From assembly GCA_900472925.1 (NCBI GenBank), contig UCJU01000026.1, positions 1 through 47,700 of the forward strand: DNA of 47,700 nt. Reading direction: 5' to 3'. This document shows, piece after piece, positions 8,530 through 15,859 of the stretch (positions within the stretch are counted from its first letter, which is position 1; every line of letters begins with the position of its first letter). The position numbers and the translations under genes were made by a program. The notes under the pieces are model-generated. The model saw nothing but the letters and a program-made list of their open reading frames with translations, was not told the origin of the DNA and searched no databases. The DNA is from Hyphomicrobiales bacterium (lineage in GTDB: Bacteria > Pseudomonadota > Alphaproteobacteria > Rhizobiales > Rhizobiaceae).

Positions 8530-9993
8530 TCAATGCTCCTGCTGGAAACTGTCGAGGTCAGCCGAAATAACGCAGCGCAGACCACAGGCATCGTAAAAAA
8601 TATCGACGCGACCATTGGCGGCACCGGCAAGACCTGCCTTGATCAGCCGTGATCCCGAGCCGACACGTTCCGGTACAGAAACCTCTGGGCCATCGGTTTC
8701 CGTCCAAACGAGTTCGAACCTGTCTTTGTCGTCGCCGGTAACGTGCCAACGAATGTCCACTTTGCCATCCGGCACTGATAGTGCACCGTATTTGACCGCA
8801 TTTGTAGCCAACTCGTGCAGGATCAAGGAAAGAGAAAGGGACGGTCGAGAGCCAACTCGCAGATTAGGCCCCGACACCGTAAACCGGGATGCCATCGGGT
8901 CATCGTGAATTTCGAGCATCTGATTGACCAGTTTATGGACAGTTGACGTTCCCAAACCACCCTGGATGACCGTGTCGTGCGCGGCACTCAACACGCCGAT
9001 GCGAGCCGAGAGTATTTTTCGCGCAGAATCCAGGCTCTCTGCCGAACGCAGCGTCTGAGACGCGATCGCCTGAACCATGGCAAGCTGGTTCTTGAGACGA
9101 TGTCCAAGCTCATGCGCAATCAGTTCCCTGTGCTTCTGCTCGGCCAGACGTTCCGTCACATCCTGCGCCTGCACGAGGATACCCGTAATCTCACCGGAAG
9201 GCGCGCGCATCGCCTGATAGACGAGATCGATAAACCGTTTCTGTTTCTGGCCTTCCGGTCCACGATTGAGTTCGACGGGGACACCCCTCGCCGAAAAGGG
9301 TTCGCCCGTCTTATAGACATTATCGAGGAGATCGATGAAGCCCTGATCGACCACCTCCGATACAGCCTCTGCAACGGACTTTCCGATGATGTCCCGGCCA
9401 ATGCCGATCATCGAATAATATTCCTCATTCGCAAACTCGAAGATGTGGTTGGGACCACCCAGAGTGGCGATGCCTGCCGGCGACATTTCGAATATCTGCA
9501 GAAGCTTTTCTTGCAAGCTTTTCTGCTCGCGCCGCAGCATGATTTCCCCGGTGATTTCAGAGCAGGCGCAAAACATGCCCAGTACCGCGCCCATTGCGTC
9601 TCGCACCGGCGTATAGGAGAACGAAAAATGCGTCTCCTCCGGGTAGCCCCTGCGATGCATGATGAACTCGATATCGTCCATCGATGTGCCCTGCCCCGCA
9701 TAGGCGGCAGAGATGATGGGATCTACGGCATCCCATATATCGTACCAGAGATCACGAAACGGATGTCCGAATGCTACGGGATGGCGATTGCCGCACATCG
9801 CCGCATAGCCGTCATTATAGAGCGTTGTTTGTGCCGGACCCCACACCATCAACATGGGTTGCAACGAGCCGAGCATGACGTTGACGAGTGTCTGAAGTTC
9901 GACGGGCCATGAATCAGGTGTCCCTAGAGGACTATCGTCCCAAGCAAAATTCCGGAACAAGTCTCCGCATTCACCGCCGCCTACAAATTTCAA
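8530..9993 (-). CDS. PAS-domain HWE-family sensor histidine kinase
   Basis: A soluble kinase without membrane segments. An N-terminal PAS-like domain is followed by a second PAS domain, then the HWE phospho-acceptor region (HRLKNQLAMVQAIA, phospho-His in HRLKN) and the ATPase domain, with the diagnostic WTE near the end. The open frame reaches 10068, but TTG 9993 was preferred: GGGGAT precedes it, and an EcfG-type promoter on the same strand at 10029-10053 would start transcription inside the longer version. This gives 487 aa. The single-domain receiver follows after three bases. HWE kinases often feed the PhyR-EcfG stress pathway. The signal sensed by the PAS domains is unknown. Confidence 0.85.
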   Translation of the reverse strand: MKFVGGGECGDLFRNFAWDDSPLGTPDSWPVELQTLVNVMLGSLQPMLMVWGPAQTTLYNDGYAAMCGNRHPVAFGHPFRDLWYDIWDAVDPIISAAYAGQGTSMDDIEFIMHRRGYPEETHFSFSYTPVRDAMGAVLGMFCACSEITGEIMLRREQKSLQEKLLQIFEMSPAGIATLGGPNHIFEFANEEYYSMIGIGRDIIGKSVAEAVSEVVDQGFIDLLDNVYKTGEPFSARGVPVELNRGPEGQKQKRFIDLVYQAMRAPSGEITGILVQAQDVTERLAEQKHRELIAHELGHRLKNQLAMVQAIASQTLRSAESLDSARKILSARIGVLSAAHDTVIQGGLGTSTVHKLVNQMLEIHDDPMASRFTVSGPNLRVGSRPSLSLSLILHELATNAVKYGALSVPDGKVDIRWHVTGDDKDRFELVWTETDGPEVSVPERVGSGSRLIKAGLAGAANGRVDIFYDACGLRCVISADLDSFQQEH

Positions 9994-10028
9994 ATCTATC
10001 CCCGTACGTCTTAGGCCCCTACGCCAAG

Positions 10029-10053
10029 AACGTGGTCGATTGCATTTGGTTCC
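10029..10053 (-). promoter_or_regulatory. EcfG-type promoter of the HWE kinase-receiver operon
   Basis: On the minus strand GGAAC (10053-10049) and CGTT (10032-10029) are separated by 16 bases, an exact consensus match. It lies about 36 bases before the TTG start chosen for the kinase and is divergent from the promoter of the ku-ligD operon. Confidence 0.75.
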
Positions 10054-10068
10054 GTGCAACCAGACCAT

Positions 10069-10093
10069 GGAACGACGGCCGTGCGGAAGAGTT
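10069..10093 (+). promoter_or_regulatory. EcfG-like promoter of the small ORF-ku-ligD operon
   Basis: GGAAC at 10069-10073, a 16-base spacer, then AGTT at 10090-10093: one mismatch from CGTT with the GTT core kept. It is 35 bases upstream of the first gene of the operon. Confidence 0.55.
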
Positions 10094-10128
10094 AGAATCG
10101 CTGTTACGATATTGCGCAGGAGCGGTTC

Positions 10129-10392
10129 ATGTCACGAGTACCGAAGCGGAATCACAAAACTTACGACGCCAGGGACCGGTTGATTCTGGCCCTGCACGCG
10201 CAGCTGAAGGCAGAGCGTGAAACGCGCGAGGCGATGGAATGGGTGATGCGCAATGGCGGGCTGTCACCGGAAGTGATGGAAGCCATGGCATCCGACCCCA
10301 TTCCTGTCGTGACCGCTGAAGATATGAAAATGGTGGACAGACCGCTCCGACATTTAAGGCTTGAGAGTGGGCATGGAGGCATTCCCTCATGA
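10129..10392 (+). CDS. Hypothetical protein encoded first in the Ku-LigD operon
   Basis: An 87-aa, charged, mainly helical protein with no recognised domain. The start ATG follows AGGAG. The basic N-terminus (SRVPKRNHKTYDARDR) could contact nucleic acid, but this is only a suggestion. Its stop overlaps the ku start by four bases (ATGA at 10389), so it is translationally coupled to the end-joining genes. A role in DNA repair is inferred only from this position. Confidence 0.7.
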   Translation: MSRVPKRNHKTYDARDRLILALHAQLKAERETREAMEWVMRNGGLSPEVMEAMASDPIPVVTAEDMKMVDRPLRHLRLESGHGGIPS

Positions 10393-11228
10393 CACGCCGG
10401 GCGAGCTGGAAGGGCCACATCAAATTTGGTGATTTCGCCTGCGAAGTCGGGTTGTACTCCGCCATTACGTCCTCGGAGAAGATTTCCTTCAACATCGTCA
10501 ACAGAAAAACCGGCAACCGCGTCGAGCGGCAGTACATCGACAGCGATACGGGGGAACCGGTCGACAAATCCGATCAGGTCAGGGGCTTTGAACTGGACAA
10601 TGGTGACCACGTCATTGTTGAAGGCGATGAAATCGCGCGACTTATGCCCGACAGCAACAAGGTCATCGGTATCGAGAACTTCATTGCCTGTGATGCCGTA
10701 GACAAGCTCTATTTCGACCGGCCGTATTTTCTCGCTGCGACCGACACAGATGGAGAGGATGCGCTAAGCTTGCTGGCGCAGGCCATGCAGCGACAAAACG
10801 TCGTCGCGATTGCAGAAGCCGTGCTCTTTCGCCGAAACCGCAACCTTATCATTCGCCCCCAGGGCAAGTCACTCATCGCGACGACCCTCAGCTTCGATTA
10901 CGAGGTCCGCTCGCAAAGTTCCACATTCAAATCCATCCCCGACATGACGTTCGATGATGAAATGCTGGAACTTGCCAGCCACATCATCAAGAAGCGCGCC
11001 GGACAATTCGACCCCGCTGCCTATCCCGATCGTTACAATGACGCGCTGGCGGAACTGGTCAAAGCCAAGATTGAAGGTCGCCCCATCAAGAAACACATCG
11101 AGGAGAAGCGCGACAACGTCGTTGATCTGAAGGAGGCCTTGCGCCGCAGTGCAGCCGGAGACAGGAGCGCCGCTGAAAAAGCCGCCAAGAAGTCTGCCAC
11201 CAAGACCAGAACGAAAAAAGCGAGCTGA
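10389..11228 (+). CDS. ku: Non-homologous end-joining protein Ku
   Basis: A 279-aa bacterial Ku. The N-terminal segment (ASWKGHIKFGDFACEVGLYSA), the FNIVNRKTGNRV motif and the SNKVIGIENF segment are typical, and a Lys/Ala-rich basic tail ends the protein. Ku forms a ring-shaped homodimer that threads onto broken DNA ends and recruits LigD. It is coupled to the upstream small ORF, and ligD starts two bases after its stop. A second ku lies convergently after ligD, so heterodimers or specialised copies are possible, as is known in rhizobia. Confidence 0.95.
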   Translation: MTRRASWKGHIKFGDFACEVGLYSAITSSEKISFNIVNRKTGNRVERQYIDSDTGEPVDKSDQVRGFELDNGDHVIVEGDEIARLMPDSNKVIGIENFIACDAVDKLYFDRPYFLAATDTDGEDALSLLAQAMQRQNVVAIAEAVLFRRNRNLIIRPQGKSLIATTLSFDYEVRSQSSTFKSIPDMTFDDEMLELASHIIKKRAGQFDPAAYPDRYNDALAELVKAKIEGRPIKKHIEEKRDNVVDLKEALRRSAAGDRSAAEKAAKKSATKTRTKKAS

Positions 11229-11230
11229 CC

Positions 11231-13711
11231 ATGGGCCTGCAAAGCTACAACTCGAAGCGCCGTTTCGACCAGACGCCGGAACCGCGTGGCACCAAGGGCG
11301 AAGGTCAGGGGTCCTCTTTCGTTATCCAAAAACACGATGCGCGCAGGCTTCACTACGACTTCCGGCTGGAAATGGACGGTGTTTTCAAAAGCTGGGCGGT
11401 GACACGTGGCCCCAGCCTGGACCCGGAAGACAAACGGCTTGCGGTCCATGTGGAAGACCACCCCTTGAGCTACGGCGATTTCGAGGGCGTCATCCCCAAA
11501 GGGCAATATGGCGGCGGCACGGTGATCCTGTGGGACAAGGGAACTTGGCACCCTGTCGGCAACGCCAAAAAAGGATACAAAAAAGGTCACCTGGAATTCG
11601 ACCTCGACGGCGAAAAGCTCAGAGGCCGTTGGCATCTGGTCCGTATGCACGGAAAACCCGGCGAAACCCGAGAAAACTGGCTTCTGATCAAGGTAGAGGA
11701 CGATGAAGCCCGCAGCAAGGGTGACAAGGATATTCTGGTTGAAGAGCCCGACTCCGTCAAATCCGGGCGCGGTATCAAGGACGTTGCCAAACATCCCGAC
11801 GATACCTGGAATTCGAAGCCGGTCAGCAAGAAGGCGAAGGCCGCTGCCGGAGCTAGGCAGACGCATGATTTTCCAAAAGGCGCACGAAAGGCAGCGCTGC
11901 CGGATTTCATCCCGCCTGCCCTTGCAACCCTAAAGCCCAAGCCGCCTGCAGGAGACCGCTGGCTGCACGAAATCAAATTCGATGGCTACCGGGTTCAGGT
12001 TCGGGTTGATGATGGAAAAGTGACGCTCCTGACCCGCAGTGGTCTGGACTGGACCGAAAAATTCGGCCCTGAGGTCGTCAAGGCCTTCACGGCGCTCCCC
12101 GTTCAAAATGCAATCCTCGACGGAGAGATCGTCGTGGAACGCGACAATGGCGCATCGGATTTTTCTGCCTTGCAGGAGGACTTGAGCGCCGGCCGGACCG
12201 ACCGCTTCCGCTATTACGCCTTCGATCTGCTCCATCTGGATGGCCAGAGCCTTCAGAATGCTGAACTGATCGAGCGCAAGCGCCTGCTGGAGAAGCTGCT
12301 GCAATCGGGCAATGCTGTCTTGCGGTATAGCGAGCACTTCGAGGAAAACGGCGACATGATCCTCGATCACGCCTGCCGCCTCAGTCTCGAGGGGGTGATA
12401 TCCAAGCAAAAAAGCAGCAAATATCTTTCCGGACGCAAGGGACAGTGGGTAAAGTCCAAATGCTCCAGCCGTCAGGAGTTCGTCATCGGCGGCTTCACCG
12501 TATCGTCCAGTTCCGACCAGGCCATCGGCTCCTTGGCGCTCGGTGTCTATGATAAGGACGGCTTTCACCATGTCGGGCGGGTCGGCACCGGCTTTACGGC
12601 GGATGTCGCGGAAAAGCTGTTCCAGACCCTGAAACCGCTGACGGAAAAATCAAGCCCTTTCGCCGAAAAGTTGACGGCGCTCGCCAAGCGCGATCTGATT
12701 TTCGTAAAGCCCGAGATCGTCGCGGAGGTGGAGTTCCGCACATGGTCGGCGGATGGCAACCTGCGCCACGCGTCGTTTCGAGGCATTCGAGAAGACAAGG
12801 ACGCGAAAGATATCCACCGCGAGGACACACAGGCGTCAGCAAAGCCTGTACCCAAAACCAGCGTGACGTTCAGCCACCCGGAACGGCTTTATTGGCCGAA
12901 GGACGGCGTAACGAAAGAAGGCCTTGCCGATTATTACGCCCAGGTCTGGCATCTGATGGCTCCCTATATCGTTGACAGGCCCTTGGCCCTTCTTCGCTGC
13001 CCCGATGGCATAGACGGACCCCATTTTTTCCAGAAGCATCCATGGCGTGGCACCAATAAAGCCATTGGCCAGATCGCCGACCCCAAGGACAAAAGCGGAG
13101 AACCACTGATCCGCATCACCGATTTCGACGGGCTAATGGCGCTGGTGCAGTCGGCAGCGCTGGAAATTCACCCTTGGGGAGCGACGACGCGCAGCTGGGA
13201 AAAACCCGACATGATTACCATGGATCTCGATCCCGGTGAGGATGTGACCTGGGACGAGGTCATTGGTGCAGCGCTTGAGCTAAAGCAACGTTTCGAGAAG
13301 GTCGGGCTGGCCGCCTTCGTTAAAACATCGGGCGGCAAGGGACTGCATGTCGTCAGTCCTCTGAAGCCACAGGCAGGATGGACGGCAGTCAAGGCCTTTG
13401 CCAAAACCATGGCTGTCAGCATGGCGAAGGATGATGGTGATAAATTCATCGCCGTGTCGACAAAGTCCAAGCGACGCGGCCGTATTTTCATCGACTATCT
13501 TCGCAACGGCCGGGGCAACACCGCCGTTGCTCCCTATTCTTCCAGAGCGCGACCTGGCACCGCTGTTTCCATGCCGCTGGAATGGTCCGAGTTGTCGAAC
13601 GAGATAAGCCCGGATTATTTCACCGTCAGCAACATTGCACCGCGTCTTGCCTCCATGAAGCGTGACCCATGGAGCGGCTTCTTCGATGCCGCCAGACCGT
13701 TACCCAAATAG
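11231..13711 (+). CDS. ligD: Multifunctional NHEJ DNA ligase LigD
   Basis: An 826-aa protein with all three LigD modules in the order phosphoesterase-ligase-polymerase. Residues about 28-190 are the 3'-phosphoesterase domain (HDARRLHYDFRLE, then GVIPKGQYGGG). The ATP-dependent ligase spans about 235-530, with the adenylated lysine K249 in EIKFDGYR. The archaeo-eukaryotic primase-like polymerase domain starts near 535 and has the metal-binding pair D665/D667 in MDLDPGED. Together with Ku it trims, fills and seals double-strand breaks. It begins two bases after ku and ends nine bases from the convergent second ku. No residue loss is apparent. Confidence 0.96.
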   Translation: MGLQSYNSKRRFDQTPEPRGTKGEGQGSSFVIQKHDARRLHYDFRLEMDGVFKSWAVTRGPSLDPEDKRLAVHVEDHPLSYGDFEGVIPKGQYGGGTVILWDKGTWHPVGNAKKGYKKGHLEFDLDGEKLRGRWHLVRMHGKPGETRENWLLIKVEDDEARSKGDKDILVEEPDSVKSGRGIKDVAKHPDDTWNSKPVSKKAKAAAGARQTHDFPKGARKAALPDFIPPALATLKPKPPAGDRWLHEIKFDGYRVQVRVDDGKVTLLTRSGLDWTEKFGPEVVKAFTALPVQNAILDGEIVVERDNGASDFSALQEDLSAGRTDRFRYYAFDLLHLDGQSLQNAELIERKRLLEKLLQSGNAVLRYSEHFEENGDMILDHACRLSLEGVISKQKSSKYLSGRKGQWVKSKCSSRQEFVIGGFTVSSSSDQAIGSLALGVYDKDGFHHVGRVGTGFTADVAEKLFQTLKPLTEKSSPFAEKLTALAKRDLIFVKPEIVAEVEFRTWSADGNLRHASFRGIREDKDAKDIHREDTQASAKPVPKTSVTFSHPERLYWPKDGVTKEGLADYYAQVWHLMAPYIVDRPLALLRCPDGIDGPHFFQKHPWRGTNKAIGQIADPKDKSGEPLIRITDFDGLMALVQSAALEIHPWGATTRSWEKPDMITMDLDPGEDVTWDEVIGAALELKQRFEKVGLAAFVKTSGGKGLHVVSPLKPQAGWTAVKAFAKTMAVSMAKDDGDKFIAVSTKSKRRGRIFIDYLRNGRGNTAVAPYSSRARPGTAVSMPLEWSELSNEISPDYFTVSNIAPRLASMKRDPWSGFFDAARPLPK

Positions 13712-13720
13712 CAGAAGCGC

Positions 13721-14512
13721 TCAGCCCCGCTTTTCGGAAGCGAGGCTTTTCTTGAGGGCATCCATGATGTTGATGACGTTGCCGCCGGTCTTCTTGGCCG
13801 GTGCGGATTTCGATTTCGAGGCCGTCTTCCCCTTTTCCTTCGATTTAAGGAGCGCCTTGATCTTCTTTTGAACCTTGTCCTGAGCGACAGATGATTTCCA
13901 CGCAATCGTGTTTTTCTCGATCCGTTTTTCCATCAGCGACAACAATTCCGAATCGAGTTTCTTTTTGGGCTGGATCGTATCGATACTGTCGCGAACCTCA
14001 TCGGCGTAATGCAGCGTCCACAAAATGATGCCGTTGCCTGCAGGCTCCAGCAGAACCGCGTGTTCCCTGCGATAAATCACCAGCCGCGCAATACCGCAGA
14101 CATTGTTGGCCTTCATCGCGTCTCTGATGACGCCAAATGCCTCCGCACCGATCTTGTCTTCGGGCTTGAGAAAATGCGGGCGATCGTACCAGATCCAGTC
14201 GATTGAGCCTGCCGGAACGAAAGTCTGGATATCGATGGTCTTGGTGCTTTCCAAGCCGACGGCATCGATCTCATCGTCTTCCAGCAAAACAAACCCGCCA
14301 TCGTCCTTGGGAAAGCCTTTGACCTGATTTTTATCGGCCACCTTCCGATGCGTCGTGCTGTCGGCGTAATGGCTTTCGACGCGGTTGCCCGTCTTGCGGT
14401 TCAGAATATGAAATCTGACCTTCGCACTTTCCGTCGTCGCTGGTGTCAACGAAACGGCAGCCGTGACAAGAGAAAGCCGCAGATGCCCTTTCCAGAAGAC
14501 GTGACGTGGCAT
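13721..14512 (-). CDS. ku: Second Ku protein
   Basis: A 263-aa Ku paralogue. ATG 14512 was chosen because GAGGGAG lies nine bases upstream and the protein then begins MPRHVFWKGHLRLSL, aligned with the start of the other Ku; the frame is open to 14626. It shares the FHILNRKTGNRV motif and the central fold, but its tail differs, being Lys/Ser/Ala-rich and then ending in a segment like that of the first Ku (VINIMDALKKSL versus VVDLKEALRRS). It is convergent with ligD. The divergent upstream gene is a catalase. Confidence 0.94.
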   Translation of the reverse strand: MPRHVFWKGHLRLSLVTAAVSLTPATTESAKVRFHILNRKTGNRVESHYADSTTHRKVADKNQVKGFPKDDGGFVLLEDDEIDAVGLESTKTIDIQTFVPAGSIDWIWYDRPHFLKPEDKIGAEAFGVIRDAMKANNVCGIARLVIYRREHAVLLEPAGNGIILWTLHYADEVRDSIDTIQPKKKLDSELLSLMEKRIEKNTIAWKSSVAQDKVQKKIKALLKSKEKGKTASKSKSAPAKKTGGNVINIMDALKKSLASEKRG

Positions 14513-14554
14513 GGCGGTGAACTCCCTCATTGACGCGTGTTCGATAAACGACGC

Positions 14555-14578
14555 AACGCCGACATCGTTGCCGGTTCC
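14555..14578 (-). promoter_or_regulatory. Possible EcfG-like promoter of the second ku
   Basis: On the minus strand GGAAC (14578-14574) and CGTT (14558-14555) are separated by only 15 bases, one less than the consensus range. Position is right for the ku start at 14512. Tentative. Confidence 0.35.
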
Positions 14579-14635
14579 AGCAAAAACATCTCCCTCCACA
14601 CAGGCGCGAGAACCGTAGACTGTCACGCGGTCGTT

Positions 14636-14661
14636 GGAACAATACGGAAGTCACCGTTGTT
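14636..14661 (+). promoter_or_regulatory. EcfG-like promoter of the y4iL-type catalase
   Basis: GGAAC at 14636-14640, a 17-base spacer, then TGTT (14658-14661), which keeps the GTT core. It lies 74 bases upstream of the catalase start. Confidence 0.45.
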
Positions 14662-14735
14662 AGAATCGGGAAAGGCGCCACCTCAGGCCGCCGCATCCCC
14701 GGTTTCTTCCTTTTCCCGCAATGGAGACTTCCATC

Positions 14736-15812
14736 ATGACGACACCAGAGCCTGTCCGCTACCGGGCCGAACTGGAAGACATCAAGCCTGACGAAAAGCA
14801 GGTCATCGCCGACCTGAACGAGACGTTCGACGTCATCTTGAAGCGCACTGCCGAGGACTATGGCCACGCGGTCCGCTCCGTGCATGTGAAGTCCCATGGC
14901 ATTCTGGAAGGAACGATGACCGTTGAAAATGGTCTGACGCCGGAACTGGCGCAGGGGTTGTTCGCCTCGCCGGGCAGCTACAAGGTCTATCTGCGCCTTT
15001 CCACCAATGCAGGCGATATTCTGCCGGATGCGATTTCTCTCCCGCGTGGTCTGGCGATGAAGGTCGTCGGTGTCGAAGGGACGCGCATAGAGGATGCAGA
15101 CGGCGAGACGCAGGATTTCGTGATGGTCAACGGCCCTGTTTTCCAGGCCCCGGACGCGAAGAAATTTCATGGCAATCTGAAGCTGCTCGCAAAGACAACC
15201 GACCGCATGGAAGGCACCAAGAAGGTTCTCTCCAGCGTGTTGCAGGGCGTGAACACCGCCCTGGAAGCCGTCGGCATCACCAGTTCCGCAGTCCAGTCCC
15301 TGGGCGGTGCACCTAATATAGACCCGCTGGGTGAGACCTATTTCAGCGTGACACCGTTTCGGTACGGAGACTACGTCGCGAAGTTTCGTCTGAAGCCGGT
15401 TTCCCATGGACTTGTGGAGCTGACGGGCCGTGAAATCGATACGAGCATCGGTGAAAACGCAATCCGCGACACGGTGCAGGCTGAAATGCGCGACACCGCT
15501 GGCGAATGGCTGTTTCAGGTTCAGCTCTGTCGTGATCTGGAGAAGCAGCCAATCGAAGACCCCACCGTCGAATGGGACGAGCAGGACGCGCCTTTCATCA
15601 CCGTCGCAAACGTCAGCGTTGCACCGCAAAATAGCTGGAGCGACGACAATGTGCGCAAGGTCGATGAGGAAATGCGGTTCAGCGTCTGGACAGGGCTCGC
15701 AGCACACAGGCCACTGGGCAATATCAACCGCGCCAGAAAAGACACCTACCGGCACTCATCGCAGTTTCGCGCGGGTTTCAACCGCTGTCCCATCCATGAG
15801 CCGCAGGAATAA
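14736..15812 (+). CDS. Catalase-family heme protein, y4iL-like
   Basis: A 358-aa member of the catalase-like heme-protein superfamily, much smaller than KatE and lacking its C-terminal domain. ATG 14736 was chosen because GGAG lies about eight bases before it; the frame is open from 14721. The catalase fold is seen in RSVHVKSHGILEGTM (distal His region), in YLRLSTNAGD and the following RGLAMKVVGVEG, and in NINRARKDTYRHSS near the end. Family relatives in rhizobia (y4iL type) are poorly characterised, so peroxidase or catalase activity is an inference. The FdhF-like oxidoreductase gene follows after 47 bases on the same strand, probably in one operon. Confidence 0.85.
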   Translation: MTTPEPVRYRAELEDIKPDEKQVIADLNETFDVILKRTAEDYGHAVRSVHVKSHGILEGTMTVENGLTPELAQGLFASPGSYKVYLRLSTNAGDILPDAISLPRGLAMKVVGVEGTRIEDADGETQDFVMVNGPVFQAPDAKKFHGNLKLLAKTTDRMEGTKKVLSSVLQGVNTALEAVGITSSAVQSLGGAPNIDPLGETYFSVTPFRYGDYVAKFRLKPVSHGLVELTGREIDTSIGENAIRDTVQAEMRDTAGEWLFQVQLCRDLEKQPIEDPTVEWDEQDAPFITVANVSVAPQNSWSDDNVRKVDEEMRFSVWTGLAAHRPLGNINRARKDTYRHSSQFRAGFNRCPIHEPQE

Positions 15813-15859
15813 CGGGCTTGGAAACGCGCACTCTTTCTCCAGAATGATGGATCGATAAA

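Noticed and set aside
14636..14658. GGAAC followed by CGTT only 14 bases later, upstream of the y4iL-like catalase
   Set aside because: The spacer is too short for an EcfG promoter; the 17-base reading with TGTT is listed instead.
14331..15755. Open frame of 474 codons on the minus strand opposite the y4iL-like catalase
   Set aside because: The catalase frame has family motifs and a ribosome-binding site; the long antisense frame follows from G+C-rich codon bias.
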